From positions 1 to 64,000 of the forward strand of contig JAUNMH010000006.1 in NCBI GenBank assembly GCA_030537495.1: a DNA stretch of 64,000 nucleotides, given 5' to 3'. This document shows positions 1 through 9,731 of the stretch, one piece after another. The position numbers and the translations under genes were made by a program. The notes under the pieces are model-generated. The model did not search any database. It was not told the origin of the DNA and worked only from the letters and a program-made list of their open reading frames with translations. Position 1 is the first letter of the stretch. Each line of letters opens with the position of its first letter. The stretch is from Clostridia bacterium (GTDB lineage: Bacteria > Bacillota > Clostridia > Peptostreptococcales > Anaerovoracaceae).

Positions 1-83
1 CCGATGAGATAAAGCATGAATCACACAACGTGGCGAAGCCACTCTTGTTCCAATGCTTTTTCGAATAGCGCCCTCAGGACATA

Positions 84-503
84 TTACTCGATGGTAATTG
101 CAGTGCTTACAGGAGACTTCTTAATGTCTTCCTTAGGAACAATGATGTTCAAAACACCATATTCATATTTTGCTTTAATGTCTTCTGGCTTAATGTCGCC
201 AACATAGAAGCTACGTGAGCAAGAACCAGCATAACGTTCCTGACGTAGGACACGACCCTTCTTGTCTTCTTCATCTTTATCCAAACCTTTTTCAGCGGTA
301 ACTGTTAGGTAACCATCCTTAACATCAAGGCTGAGTTCCTCTTTCTTGAATCCAGGAAGATCTACAGATAGGCGATAAGCTTTTGCGTCATCAGTTTCCC
401 TAATATCTGTCTTCATTAAGTTTCTACCGTTCTTACCAAATAGTGGACTGTGACCACCAAAGAAATCCTCAAACATATTTTCTCCATACATTACTGGTAA
501 CAT
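84..503 (-). CDS. hsp20: Hsp20/alpha-crystallin family small heat shock protein
   Basis: A 139-residue ATP-independent holdase chaperone that binds unfolding proteins in the cytoplasm. The alpha-crystallin domain covers roughly residues 30-135: it opens with MKTDIRETDDAYRLSVDLPG-like sequence (Lys-Thr-Asp-Ile, then the DLPGF turn), and ends with the GVLNIIVPK strand typical of the family. The C-terminal tail lacks a clear IxI motif beyond 'ITIE'. The length is normal. The start is supported by GGAGGAA 6-7 bases upstream on the minus strand. A small hairpin (GTGGC/GCCAC, positions 30-42) lies beyond the stop but lacks a good T-run, so the terminator is uncertain. No CIRCE element was found upstream. 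Confidence 0.95.
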   Translation of the reverse strand: MLPVMYGENMFEDFFGGHSPLFGKNGRNLMKTDIRETDDAKAYRLSVDLPGFKKEELSLDVKDGYLTVTAEKGLDKDEEDKKGRVLRQERYAGSCSRSFYVGDIKPEDIKAKYEYGVLNIIVPKEDIKKSPVSTAITIE

Positions 504-727
504 AATTCATTCCTCCATTCTTTTGAACTCTTAGCACATATATCTATATATGAAGCTTCTGATACGGAACCCCGTACCAAAAGCATTGCTTTCTTAACTT
601 TCTAAGTCTATTTTAGGTCTAAAAGGTTGAATGTACAATAAACCAGCAGTATAATAAATCAAAACTTACTTGTGCAATTAGTACAATATTAAGCGCTTAT
701 CGCAGTATTCGGAAGGGGATGTGCAAA

Positions 728-1957
728 ATGAGCAATATATTAAGCAACGGAACTTGGAATAAGAACTGCCTTAACGAATTGATGTCGATTTTCTTCGCTG
801 AGGATGATTTGGGAAACCTGGTAACTGCTGCGGGGAATATGCTTGAGAGCCCACTTATTGTCGTTGATGATACCTTTCATGTTGTGGCTCATTATCAGAC
901 ACATGATTTTATCGATAGGATATTTCAGGATTCAATAATGCATAGAGAAATCTCATATGAAATTGGTGCAATTATCAGTCAGAGCGAAACCTTGACTGCG
1001 GGAAACCCGGATTATGTTAAGCTAGATGAAAGTCCATATCGTCGTCGTTTTGCGCCTCTTATGAGTTCGGGGGTAAGACTGGGGCACCTTATTTGTGTAG
1101 ACATAAATGGACACCTGAAGGAGGTTCCTAACGAAACCTGGCAGGTGGTTGAAGAAATTTTGGCAAAGCAGATGTTTATTGAAGAATGTCGGCAGGACAA
1201 GCCCTTTGAGACGGCAGAGGCTGTTTTGATGCATCTTCTGGATGGTGGATTCACTTCGGCAGCCTATTTTCGTCTGCAAGCGGCGTCTACTTACCTTGCC
1301 GATTTTCACCCGACTGGATTTGCGTTGATTAACTTGGCCACCTACCATAAGGAGTATCTCAGCAGTCAGCACCTGAAGGAAGAACTTCTATCTAGGTTTC
1401 CTCACTCTCACCCTTTACTATATCGTGGTGATGTCTTCTTATTTCTACATAGAAAGGCGGAGCCGAGTGAGTTTGCTGTGGTGGCGGAAGAATTTGGTCT
1501 CAAGGTTGTTTTGACAGATGGGCTTGCTGACCTGTTTGAGTTGCCGGGGCTTTATCGCACGGCTTGTGAGGCGTTGGAATTGGTGAGTGGGGAGCGCTTT
1601 CGTGGTAAAAATGTTTTTACAGTAGAACAGCTACGCACCTTATTACTTTTGAAAAACTTGAAGGGGCGCAAGGACCTTGTTGCTAAGGAAATACGCGAGC
1701 TAGCGGCCCATGACAAGACGAAAGGAACAAGCTATTGTGAGACTCTTTATTATTATTTGATTTGTTGTCGTTCTTTGCAGAAGACTTGCGATATGCTATT
1801 TACCCATCGAAACACAGTGCTTTATCGAATTCGGAGGATGAAGGATGATTTTGGAATCCCACTTGATGATCCTTTAGCACATGCAGATTTGTTATTTGGT
1901 GTGGCGTTGCTGTTATTTGAAGAAAGGGGCGCTGATTTCTTCTTGCAAGGAGGATGA
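728..1957 (+). CDS. PucR/CdaR-type transcriptional regulator
   Basis: A DNA-binding regulator of the PucR family. The C-terminal 60 residues carry the family's helix-turn-helix (HTH_30): 'LQKTCDMLFTHRNTVLYRI' followed by the usual 'DP..HADLLFGVALLL' ending. The N-terminal half looks like a GAF/PAS-type sensory region but I cannot name a ligand. The start was placed at the second Met (728), because GGAAGGGG at 711-718 is 9 bases from it and abuts the earlier ATG at 719. Family members often control purine, amino-acid or sugar-acid catabolism. The following EFR1 ferredoxin gene is 83 bases downstream with its own promoter, so a regulatory link is only possible, not shown. Confidence 0.85.
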   Translation: MSNILSNGTWNKNCLNELMSIFFAEDDLGNLVTAAGNMLESPLIVVDDTFHVVAHYQTHDFIDRIFQDSIMHREISYEIGAIISQSETLTAGNPDYVKLDESPYRRRFAPLMSSGVRLGHLICVDINGHLKEVPNETWQVVEEILAKQMFIEECRQDKPFETAEAVLMHLLDGGFTSAAYFRLQAASTYLADFHPTGFALINLATYHKEYLSSQHLKEELLSRFPHSHPLLYRGDVFLFLHRKAEPSEFAVVAEEFGLKVVLTDGLADLFELPGLYRTACEALELVSGERFRGKNVFTVEQLRTLLLLKNLKGRKDLVAKEIRELAAHDKTKGTSYCETLYYYLICCRSLQKTCDMLFTHRNTVLYRIRRMKDDFGIPLDDPLAHADLLFGVALLLFEERGADFFLQGG

Positions 1958-1985
1958 ATATGTCCAAGAAGACCATAAATGGGCT

Positions 1986-2013
1986 TTGAAGAGGTTCTGA
2001 GTTGATATATAAT
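1986..2013 (+). promoter_or_regulatory. Predicted sigma-A promoter of the EFR1 ferredoxin gene
   Basis: TTGAAG (1986-1991), a 16-base spacer and TATAAT (2008-2013), about 28 bases before the start codon. A ribosome binding site AAGAAGGG follows at 2026-2033. Confidence 0.55.
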
Positions 2014-2040
2014 AATTGAAACGAGAAAGAAGGGTGATAT

Positions 2041-2829
2041 ATGATTTTATGTTTTTCAGGAACAGGCAACAGCCGTTACATTGCAAGGCGCATTGAGAAA
2101 GCGCTGAATGCTGATGCATTAACAGACTTAAATGAGAAAATCAAGACTGGGGATACGAAGGCTTTAATGACAGGCGGTGATGTGCTCCTTGTAGTTCCCA
2201 CCTACGCATGGCGAATTCCAAGAGTCGTTTCTGAATGGATAGCCCAAACCGAGTTTACTGGCGCTCAGCGAATTTGGTTTGTAATGAACTGCGGAAGCGA
2301 AATTGGAAATGCAGCTGATTTCAATAAAAGAATTGCAGAATCAAAAGGGCTACGTTATATGGGAACAGCGCAGATTATAATGCCTGAGAATTATATTGCA
2401 TTGTTTAATGCACCGCAAAATGAAGAGGCGATAGAAATCGTCAAGGCGGCAGAACCAGCAATTGAGCAGGTAATTAAATGCATTAAAGAGGGTAGAGAAT
2501 TTGATGCGCCTAGACGAAATATCTACGATAGATTTATGAGTAAATCCGTAAATCCAATTTTCTATAAATTAATTGTCAAGTCCAAGGCCTTCAGCGCAGA
2601 TGAGAATTGCACTGGTTGCGGGCAGTGCGTCAAGCTTTGTCCCATGAACAACATTAAGCTTGTATCATCAAGTGCAGATGCGGAGGAACGCCTTGTTCTA
2701 AAACCTGCATGGGGTACAGCTTGCACTCACTGCATGGCTTGCATTTGCTATTGCCCGGCAGAGGCAATAGAATACGGCAAGAAGAGTGTGGGAAAGCCAA
2801 GATACAATTTCGAAATGCTGGATTACTGA
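2041..2829 (+). CDS. EFR1 family flavodoxin/ferredoxin fusion
   Basis: A 262-residue electron-transfer protein with an N-terminal flavodoxin-like FMN domain (the phosphate loop is 'FSGTGNSRYIA', residues 4-14) and a C-terminal pair of 4Fe-4S clusters (CTGCGQCVKLCP and CTHCMACICYCP, residues about 190-240). The EFR1 type is common in anaerobic Clostridia and is thought to shuttle low-potential electrons; the partner here is unknown. The length is normal for the family. The start is supported by the strong upstream ribosome binding site. No obvious partner enzyme sits beside it; the next gene downstream belongs to the Wadjet operon with its own promoter. Confidence 0.9.
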   Translation: MILCFSGTGNSRYIARRIEKALNADALTDLNEKIKTGDTKALMTGGDVLLVVPTYAWRIPRVVSEWIAQTEFTGAQRIWFVMNCGSEIGNAADFNKRIAESKGLRYMGTAQIIMPENYIALFNAPQNEEAIEIVKAAEPAIEQVIKCIKEGREFDAPRRNIYDRFMSKSVNPIFYKLIVKSKAFSADENCTGCGQCVKLCPMNNIKLVSSSADAEERLVLKPAWGTACTHCMACICYCPAEAIEYGKKSVGKPRYNFEMLDY

Positions 2830-2879
2830 AGCGTTGGATTTCTAAGCGCTGGATTAGCACTGAACTGCATAGATTATTC

Positions 2880-2908
2880 TTGCCCTCAAATAGAGAAACA
2901 TGTATAAT
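2880..2908 (+). promoter_or_regulatory. Predicted sigma-A promoter of the Wadjet operon
   Basis: TTGCCC (2880-2885), a 17-base spacer and TATAAT (2903-2908). Transcription would begin near 2915, about 80 bases before jetA and just ahead of the inverted repeat at 2920-2956. Confidence 0.6.
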
Positions 2909-2919
2909 TAACATATAAG

Positions 2920-2956
2920 GTTCGTTGCATGGACAAAGTAACGCAATGCAACGAAC
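2920..2956. promoter_or_regulatory. Perfect 11-bp inverted repeat in the jetA leader
   Basis: GTTCGTTGCAT (2920-2930) and ATGCAACGAAC (2946-2956) form a perfect 11-bp inverted repeat with a 15-base loop. It starts a few bases after the predicted transcription start. There is no T-run after it, so it is not a simple terminator; it could be a repressor operator or a leader hairpin. A related half-site (ACGCAACG) follows at 2960-2967. Confidence 0.5.
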
Positions 2957-2996
2957 ACAACGCAACGTGATTATATAAGAAAAGGAGCCTTAACAG

Positions 2997-4487
2997 GTGC
3001 AGATAACAGATAAATTAATCAAACCTTTAACTGAAGTGAAATATTTAAATGCGGATAATGTCAGCAGATATCGCTGTATTATGCGCATTTTTTTTGAAAA
3101 CTATGAGAAATTGAGGTACTGGCTGTATCAGGAAGATGTCTATGAGGAAATGATAAAAATTCCTATGTGGGAAGACTATAGGCCGGAGCAGTGTCAGCAA
3201 GATTTGGCAATGCTGACGGAGTGGAAAAACCTGAGCACCATACAAGATACCAGAAAGGTATCATCCATAGAAGAGTTTAAAAACAAGAAATACCGGTACC
3301 AGATGTCAGAGTACAGCGTCGAAATAGAACGACTGGTGCTTCGCCTCGAAAATTTATTAGTAGAAGGCGCATCACTTGAGCCTACGCTACTAGAACGAAT
3401 CCGCATCGCAGTGGAGAAGTTCCCGGAAATGGCTAGGGTAGACAAAGACAAGGTGTACACCTGGTGGACTGACATGAACAACGACTTCGTGCGCCTCAAT
3501 CAAAACTACCAGGATTACATTCGCGACCTCAATAGTGTGAAAGCTGAGGAAATGATGCATACAAAAGAATTCCTCGTATTTAAAGACAGGCTTATTGAAT
3601 ACTTGAGAAATTTCATCAAAGGACTGCAGCGAAATGTAGGAGTAATAGAAGAGTGCCTAAGAAACCTTAAAGATGAGGACAAAGAGGAAGTTTTTAGCAA
3701 AATCGTGGAATATCAGATGTCGATTCCTAGGTTGGAAACTGAAGTTTCGGAGAAGGCCCTGGATGAAAATATAAGGGGTCGATACCAAAGCATTTTCAAC
3801 TGGTTCGCGGGAATTGAAGGACAGGGTAATGAAGCCGGAAAACTTTTCGATGCTACAAATGACATAATCAGAAGAATAACCAGATATGCTGCGCAGCTAA
3901 GCGAAAAAAACTCTCTAGGCGCAAACAGAAAAGAAGAATATAGAAAGGTTGCAGAAATCTTTATGCGCTGCGAAGACGTTTTAGAAGCCCATAAAATGTC
4001 TGCAATGGTTTTTGGCATGGAAAAAACCTACCACCTTTCGGGAGACGGGCAGCGAGAAACCGATAGCATGAACAGAGGCGTGTATGAGGAAAATTCTGTC
4101 TGCCTGGACTTAAAGCCAAGGGTACGTACATACAAGGAGAAAACCGCAAGAAGTGCAATTTCAGAATCTTATGAAAAAAAGAAAGAACTGAGAAAACAGA
4201 TGCTTCAGCAGCAGAGAGAGGATATGGAAAAGATTAAAGCCATTGAAAATGACGGCATAATAGACTTTGATAATCTGCCAGTTCTCGAACCAAGAATTAG
4301 AGAAATTCTGCTAAAATGGCTTTCAGATGCCTTAGAATCTTCAGATTTTTCAGCAAGAACCGACGATGGAAGAGAATATTCTCTTGATAGGAGCAATATG
4401 AAGGAAAAGTGTGTGGTAAGGTGCGAAGACGGCAATTTCACCATGCCTAAAATGAGGATAATTTTTCAGAAGGAGGCTGGGATATGA
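2997..4487 (+). CDS. jetA: Wadjet system subunit JetA (MukF/kleisin-like)
   Basis: First gene of a four-gene Wadjet operon, an SMC-like complex that recognises and cleaves small circular DNA such as plasmids. JetA is the kleisin-like subunit that bridges the JetC heads. The 496-residue protein has a winged-helix-like N-terminus ('VSRYRCIMRIFF', '...LTEWKNLS...', 'YQMSEYSVEIERL') and a long helical middle, a pattern I associate with the TIGR02677 / Firmicutes JetA families rather than with DUF3375 of type I. It uses a GTG start with AAAGGAG 8 bases upstream. It overlaps jetB by 4 bases. The assignment rests mainly on gene order and the unmistakable jetC and jetD. Confidence 0.8.
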   Translation: MQITDKLIKPLTEVKYLNADNVSRYRCIMRIFFENYEKLRYWLYQEDVYEEMIKIPMWEDYRPEQCQQDLAMLTEWKNLSTIQDTRKVSSIEEFKNKKYRYQMSEYSVEIERLVLRLENLLVEGASLEPTLLERIRIAVEKFPEMARVDKDKVYTWWTDMNNDFVRLNQNYQDYIRDLNSVKAEEMMHTKEFLVFKDRLIEYLRNFIKGLQRNVGVIEECLRNLKDEDKEEVFSKIVEYQMSIPRLETEVSEKALDENIRGRYQSIFNWFAGIEGQGNEAGKLFDATNDIIRRITRYAAQLSEKNSLGANRKEEYRKVAEIFMRCEDVLEAHKMSAMVFGMEKTYHLSGDGQRETDSMNRGVYEENSVCLDLKPRVRTYKEKTARSAISESYEKKKELRKQMLQQQREDMEKIKAIENDGIIDFDNLPVLEPRIREILLKWLSDALESSDFSARTDDGREYSLDRSNMKEKCVVRCEDGNFTMPKMRIIFQKEAGI

Positions 4488-5629
4488 AAGAGCTGGAAGT
4501 TTTGATGAACAAGCGATGGGTGCTGAAATCTGAAGATAAAGACTTGTACTACAGGGTGAGAGACGCCTTGGGTGAGGTACGAAAGTACTCTAATGAGAAG
4601 TTGGGGTGCCAGATAATCGACAATGCGCTAATGGTAAAAATGGAGAAGATTCCTGTGATTCCTGAGAGTTTTATGGGGATTAAGGAGTTTTCCTCAAGGG
4701 AAGAGTATGTGTATTTGTGCGGACTGCTCATGTTTCTTGAGGATAGAGATGCACAGGAGCAGTTTATTTTGTCACAGTTGACGGAGTATATTTCTGCAAA
4801 TATGCCGGGAGAAATTTCAGGCTGGACTGTGTATACCAATAGAAGGCGATTGGTGAGGGTCCTTAGGTTTGCTGTTGCACAGGGAATAATGGGAGTGACT
4901 GACGGCACAGATGAGATGTTTATGGACGATGCCGAAGGGGAAGTTTTGTACGAGAATACAGGGACATCCAGGTACTTTATGAGAAATTTCTCGAAGGATA
5001 TAATGACTTATAGTGCGCCGGAAGATTTCCGAGAAAGCGAGTGGTTTGGTATAAATGAGGACAGAGGGCCGGTGAGAAGGCATCGTGTGTATAAAAGGCT
5101 TCTATTTGCACCTGCAATGTACAAAGAAGACGGCTCTGAGGAGGACTTCGAGTATTTGAAAAACTACGGCAGGAGGGTAGCTGAGGAGCTTGAGCAGCTA
5201 ATGGACTGTCACGTGCACATCCACAGGGGCAGCGCATATCTCATTGCTGGGGACGATTGCAGAATCGGCGAGACGTTTCCGGGCAATAATTCCCTGGCAG
5301 ACATCGTGCTGCTGTGCAACGGCGCCATTCGAGAAAAAATAGAAAACGGTGAGTGGGAGACGGCTAGAGACGAAATGTGTACGGTTAACATTGTCCAATT
5401 CGACTCCATGATCAAAACCATCAAAGCCAACCACGGAGCTGGTTTTTCGAAGCAATACCGCGATATGCCCGAGGGTGAATTTGTAAAAACTGTAACCAAC
5501 GAAATGGAAAAATGGATGTTTATTAAACAGGAAAAAAATCAGCAGCAGATAAAAATCTGCCCGCTGGCAGGAAAAATAGAAGGCCGTTATCCGGCAGATT
5601 TTACAGGAGGAATTTCCCATGAACAGTAG
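4484..5629 (+). CDS. jetB: Wadjet system subunit JetB (MukE-like)
   Basis: Second Wadjet subunit, equivalent to MukE, which binds the kleisin JetA and helps the complex hold DNA. The 381-residue protein is longer than type I JetB and has paired winged-helix-like segments ('RRRLVRVLRFAVAQGIM', residues about 125-141, and 'GEVLYENTGTSRYFMRNFS' shortly after), which resembles the TIGR02678 / DUF2398-type family. The ATGA overlap with jetA and the 11-base overlap with jetC indicate translational coupling and fixed stoichiometry. I see no catalytic motif, as expected for a structural subunit. Function is inferred from position between JetA and JetC. Confidence 0.75.
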   Translation: MKELEVLMNKRWVLKSEDKDLYYRVRDALGEVRKYSNEKLGCQIIDNALMVKMEKIPVIPESFMGIKEFSSREEYVYLCGLLMFLEDRDAQEQFILSQLTEYISANMPGEISGWTVYTNRRRLVRVLRFAVAQGIMGVTDGTDEMFMDDAEGEVLYENTGTSRYFMRNFSKDIMTYSAPEDFRESEWFGINEDRGPVRRHRVYKRLLFAPAMYKEDGSEEDFEYLKNYGRRVAEELEQLMDCHVHIHRGSAYLIAGDDCRIGETFPGNNSLADIVLLCNGAIREKIENGEWETARDEMCTVNIVQFDSMIKTIKANHGAGFSKQYRDMPEGEFVKTVTNEMEKWMFIKQEKNQQQIKICPLAGKIEGRYPADFTGGISHEQ

Positions 5630-8600
5630 ATGGCAGGCAAATAAAATAGGCCTCATAAATTTCTGGTACTATGACGAGCAAGAATTTCCTTTTGTAAAGG
5701 GACGAATGCTTTTAAGAGGTTCTAATGGATCAGGTAAATCAGTTACTATGCAGAGCGTTGTTCCTCTGCTTTTGGACGGTAATATGAGTCCTGAAAGACT
5801 TGACCCTTTTGGCTCAAGAGATAGAAAAATGAGTAGTTATCTTCTCGAAGAAGACGATGGAAGAGAAGAGAGAACCGGATATTTGTATCTGGAATTCAAA
5901 AGACAGGAAAGCGATATTTACCTTACTATTGGTATGGGAATTCGTGCGCGCAGAGGTAAGCCATTGGACAAATGGTACTTTAGCCTGACTGATGGAAGAA
6001 GAATAGGGAAGGACTTTTTCCTATATAAAAACATGGGCGAAAAGGTGACTCTTTCTAAGCGCGAGCTGGAAAACAGAATTGCAGAGGGCGGAAGAGTTTT
6101 CGACAGGCAGGCTGATTATATGGAATATGTTAATAAGCAGGTATTTGGCTTCGAGACTGTTGATGAATACAAGGAAATGCTTGACCTTCTGATTCAGCTG
6201 AGAACACCTAAGCTTTCCAAGGATTTTAAGCCATCGGTAATTAACGATATTCTTAGTGATTCCCTTCAGCCGCTTTCAGATGATGATTTGCGCCCTATGT
6301 CTGAGGCCATAGAAAATATGGACAATTTAACAATGAACCTGAAGGGCAGAAAAGAAGCATATGAAGCAGCAGGAAAAATTAATTCAGTACTTGGCAAGTA
6401 CAATAAATTTATGCTTTACGACAAGGCTGGACGCTTTATTCAGGCTAAGGATGAACTGACGGCAGAAAATAAGGCTCTGCAATCATATAGAGAAAGCTTA
6501 AATGAATGCAGAGTTAAGGTAAATGAGCTAGAAGCCGAAATAGACAGCATCAATATTAGAAAGGAAACCCTAGAGAAAGAAAGAGAATCTCTCAGCAAAA
6601 GTGACGCTGTTGCCTTAAAAAACAGAGAAACCAAGCTTTCAGAAGAGATTGAAGATTATAGCCGTATTATAAAAAAGAAAGAAAATATTCTTGCTGACAA
6701 GGAAGCCAAGTATGTAGACTTAGAGAACCAAAAGAAAAACGAAGAAAACCGTAAATACGAAAAAGAAAAGGAAATCGACGAAAAACTGGACAATATGGAA
6801 AGTGATGCGGAGGACATGGCTTTCCAGGAGTTTGAATTCATGCGCGGGGAGCTAACTGAGGATCTGGAAAGGGAATACAATTTCCAGACTCATAACAAGG
6901 ATTTGCAACTGGTAAAAGAGCGTATCATCAAGGGTGAGAGCATTCTTGCAGAAGTCGAGCAGCTGAACCAGGAGAAGGAAGAACTTGTGAAGAAAAGAGA
7001 CCGCCTGACTCGGGAATTGGATACTCTTCAGCGCAAAATTTCCGAACTTGAGTCAGTAATGCTTCAGGTTCAGAACGAGTGGAAAGAAAATCTTTTCAAG
7101 TGGAATGACGAAAATCACCAGCTGAAAATGGACAAAAACGAGCTTATGGAGCTTAGCACCTTCGCAGACCACTACAACGAAAGCTCAGACTTTGCGACTG
7201 TCAAAAGCATAGTCTCCGGTAGATGGATCGATATCAAAACCAACTTGGACGCAGAAGCTCGCAGTATCTCCTTGGAAATCAAGGAGAAGAAGTCTCAACT
7301 GGAAGAAGCGAAGAAGGAACTGGCGGAATGGGAAAACCAAAAAGAGCCAGTGCCTCCACGTTCTGAGGCTGTAATCAGAAATAGAAAAAGACTTGAAGAC
7401 GCAGGAATTCCATATCATGAATTCTATAAGGTAATTGAGTTTGGGCAGGACCTTAATGAGGAGGCTTGCAACAGGCTGGAAGAGGCTTTAATGAATATGG
7501 GAATTCTTGACGCCATTGTTGTAGATGAGCAGTACAGAAAGCAGGTTTTGGAACCAGTCAAGGGTTGCGAAGACAGATATTTGTTTGCTTCTAAGTCTGC
7601 ACCTAGGAAAAGCTTGCTTGATGTACTTGAATTAAACGATGAAGTCAACGACATTTTCTCCAATCAGCGCATTGCAGGAATCTTAGGAAGTATAGCCTAT
7701 GATGGAGACGAGGGAATATCTGTATCAGAAGACGGAACTTATTATATGGGAGTTTTGACCGGAACTGTTACAGGTGAACATGAGGCTGGATTCCTGGGAA
7801 CTAGAGCGAGGGAAAGAAATAGACAGGCGCGAATGGCGGAATGCCGAAATCTGATGGTTTTGATCGAAGAGGAGATTGCGAAGCTTGAGGGTAAGGGAAG
7901 AACACTGGACGAGAGAATGGCTGAGCTTGAGGGAGAGTACGGTAGGCTCCCTAACGACGCGGATATGAGGGTGGCGTTTAGATTGCTTGCGGATGAGGAG
8001 CGAAAGCATGAGGCCTTGAAGGGCGAGACTGAGGGGCTGGATGAGAGGCTGTCTCTTTTGATTGACGAAATTAAGGATAAGAAGACGGATGCCATTGAAA
8101 TCGCGCGAAAGGTATATTTGGATTGCACTTATGAGGCCTTCAGGCGGGCTAAGGTGGCGGTGGATTCCTATGAGAAGGCTTTGATAGGGCTGCAGTCGGC
8201 TCATGAGCTGTTGCTTAGAAGTGTGGAAACTTTGGGGCAGATAGCGAGTAGCTTGGAGGCCATGGATGAGGATTTGGACCAGGTTCGCTATGATATTGGC
8301 GAGGCTGAGCGCAAGCTCAGGGCTGCTGCGGAGGAGCGTGCGTCTATTTTGGAACAGTTGAAATTAACTGATTACGAAGCTATTCGTGAGAGACTTGATG
8401 AGTGTGTAAATTGGCTGAGTGCCTATCCTGGCAGGCTTCAGGAATGCGTAAGGCAGCAGACTCAGAAGCATGACGAAATGAATTCTGTTAGGGAAAAAAT
8501 TGCAACTAGTGAAAAGAAAATTGTGGTATGCGAGGGTCGAAAGGCTTTCTTTTCTAAGTGCTACGAGCAGGAGCGAAAGTTGGGATATATTGAAATTCCA

Positions 8601-9731
8601 GAGGAAATTGGTGATGATGCAAAGGGTGTTTATCGATATTTGCAGAACGACGTTAGGAACTTGAAGAAAGATGTTTTGACTATGAACATCAGCTCAACCT
8701 TCATGGAAAATAAGGTTTTCCTTGGTGAGTACAAGCCGACTCAGGTTATTCATTTTGCAGAGCTGGATGATGATGCGCGTCGCTACGCATCAGAGGAATA
8801 TTCACCTCAGAGAATGGATATTGTGGCAAGGTATCAGGGCACTGACGTTTCTTTTGCAAGTCTGATTTTGCATCTAGATGAAGATATTTCGGAGCTGGAA
8901 AACTTGATTAAGGATGGAGATCGCGAGCTTTTTGAAGATATTTTAGCCAATACTATTAGCCGTAAAATCAGGGGCAAAATTAACTCGTCAAATATGTGGG
9001 TTCAGAAGATGAATGCTTTGATGAACAGCATGGATACGTCTAGCAGCTTGAAGTTGAGTTTGAGATGGAAAAGTAAGACTGCGGATAATGAAAATCAGCT
9101 TGACACTCGCGAGCTTGTGGAACTGTTGAAAAAAGACTACAGGGTTATGAGTGAGGACGAGGCGGAGGCCCTGTCGAATCACTTTAAGTCAAAGGTTGAA
9201 GAGGCGAGACGAAATGCTCGGGACAGTGGTGGAATGGTGTCCTTTTATCAGATTATGAAGGAGACTTTGGACTACAGAAAATGGTTTGAATTCCAGCTGA
9301 TATCCCAGAAAAAAGGTGAACGCCAGAAGGAACTTACAAATAGTGTCTTCGGCACTTTCAGTGGTGGAGAAAAGGCCATGTCTATGTATGTGCCTTTGTT
9401 CTCTGCAGTTGTTGCCAAGTATCAGGGTGGCAGAGAGGATGCACCGAGATTGATTTCCTTAGATGAGGCTTTTGCAGGAGTCGATAATAGAAATATTCGC
9501 GATATGTTTAGGCTGATGGCACAGTTTGGTTTTGATTTTATTATTAACTCCCAGGTGCTATGGGGCGACTGCGATACCTTGGATGCGCTGGCCATTTACC
9601 AACTTGTGCGTCCTGAAAACGCCAAGTTTGTAACAGTTATGCCATATCTGTGGAATGGCTTCAGCAGGGAACTTTTGGACAGCGAGGAAGATGTTGAAGA
9701 AAGAGGAACAGAAATTGAACAGCTTTCATAA
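5619..9731 (+). CDS. jetC: Wadjet system SMC-like ATPase JetC (MukB-like)
   Basis: The 1370-residue motor of the Wadjet complex. Walker A is 'RGSNGSGKSVTMQS' (residues about 34-47), the ABC signature is 'FSGGEKAMSMYVP' and Walker B is 'LISLDEAFAGVD', both near the C-terminus (about 1246-1293). Between them are very long charged coiled coils interrupted near residue 600-720 by a globular hinge-like part. This layout, including the opening 'RWQANKIGLINFWYYD', matches the TIGR02680 family. ATP hydrolysis would drive loop extrusion, and circles small enough to be fully extruded are passed to JetD for cleavage. The start overlaps jetB; the stop overlaps jetD. Confidence 0.92.
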   Translation: MNSRWQANKIGLINFWYYDEQEFPFVKGRMLLRGSNGSGKSVTMQSVVPLLLDGNMSPERLDPFGSRDRKMSSYLLEEDDGREERTGYLYLEFKRQESDIYLTIGMGIRARRGKPLDKWYFSLTDGRRIGKDFFLYKNMGEKVTLSKRELENRIAEGGRVFDRQADYMEYVNKQVFGFETVDEYKEMLDLLIQLRTPKLSKDFKPSVINDILSDSLQPLSDDDLRPMSEAIENMDNLTMNLKGRKEAYEAAGKINSVLGKYNKFMLYDKAGRFIQAKDELTAENKALQSYRESLNECRVKVNELEAEIDSINIRKETLEKERESLSKSDAVALKNRETKLSEEIEDYSRIIKKKENILADKEAKYVDLENQKKNEENRKYEKEKEIDEKLDNMESDAEDMAFQEFEFMRGELTEDLEREYNFQTHNKDLQLVKERIIKGESILAEVEQLNQEKEELVKKRDRLTRELDTLQRKISELESVMLQVQNEWKENLFKWNDENHQLKMDKNELMELSTFADHYNESSDFATVKSIVSGRWIDIKTNLDAEARSISLEIKEKKSQLEEAKKELAEWENQKEPVPPRSEAVIRNRKRLEDAGIPYHEFYKVIEFGQDLNEEACNRLEEALMNMGILDAIVVDEQYRKQVLEPVKGCEDRYLFASKSAPRKSLLDVLELNDEVNDIFSNQRIAGILGSIAYDGDEGISVSEDGTYYMGVLTGTVTGEHEAGFLGTRARERNRQARMAECRNLMVLIEEEIAKLEGKGRTLDERMAELEGEYGRLPNDADMRVAFRLLADEERKHEALKGETEGLDERLSLLIDEIKDKKTDAIEIARKVYLDCTYEAFRRAKVAVDSYEKALIGLQSAHELLLRSVETLGQIASSLEAMDEDLDQVRYDIGEAERKLRAAAEERASILEQLKLTDYEAIRERLDECVNWLSAYPGRLQECVRQQTQKHDEMNSVREKIATSEKKIVVCEGRKAFFSKCYEQERKLGYIEIPEEIGDDAKGVYRYLQNDVRNLKKDVLTMNISSTFMENKVFLGEYKPTQVIHFAELDDDARRYASEEYSPQRMDIVARYQGTDVSFASLILHLDEDISELENLIKDGDRELFEDILANTISRKIRGKINSSNMWVQKMNALMNSMDTSSSLKLSLRWKSKTADNENQLDTRELVELLKKDYRVMSEDEAEALSNHFKSKVEEARRNARDSGGMVSFYQIMKETLDYRKWFEFQLISQKKGERQKELTNSVFGTFSGGEKAMSMYVPLFSAVVAKYQGGREDAPRLISLDEAFAGVDNRNIRDMFRLMAQFGFDFIINSQVLWGDCDTLDALAIYQLVRPENAKFVTVMPYLWNGFSRELLDSEEDVEERGTEIEQLS

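Noticed and set aside
520-560. TTAGCAC upstream of hsp20 resembling half a CIRCE element
   Set aside because: No inverted partner GTGCTAA at the required 9-base spacing.
2997-5629. Type I Wadjet assignment for JetA/JetB
   Set aside because: Lengths and sequence patterns do not resemble DUF3375 and DUF4194; left as a non-type-I form.
9655-9690. Upstream ATG as start of jetD
   Set aside because: It would overlap jetC by 77 bases and lacks a ribosome binding site; a later start is more plausible.
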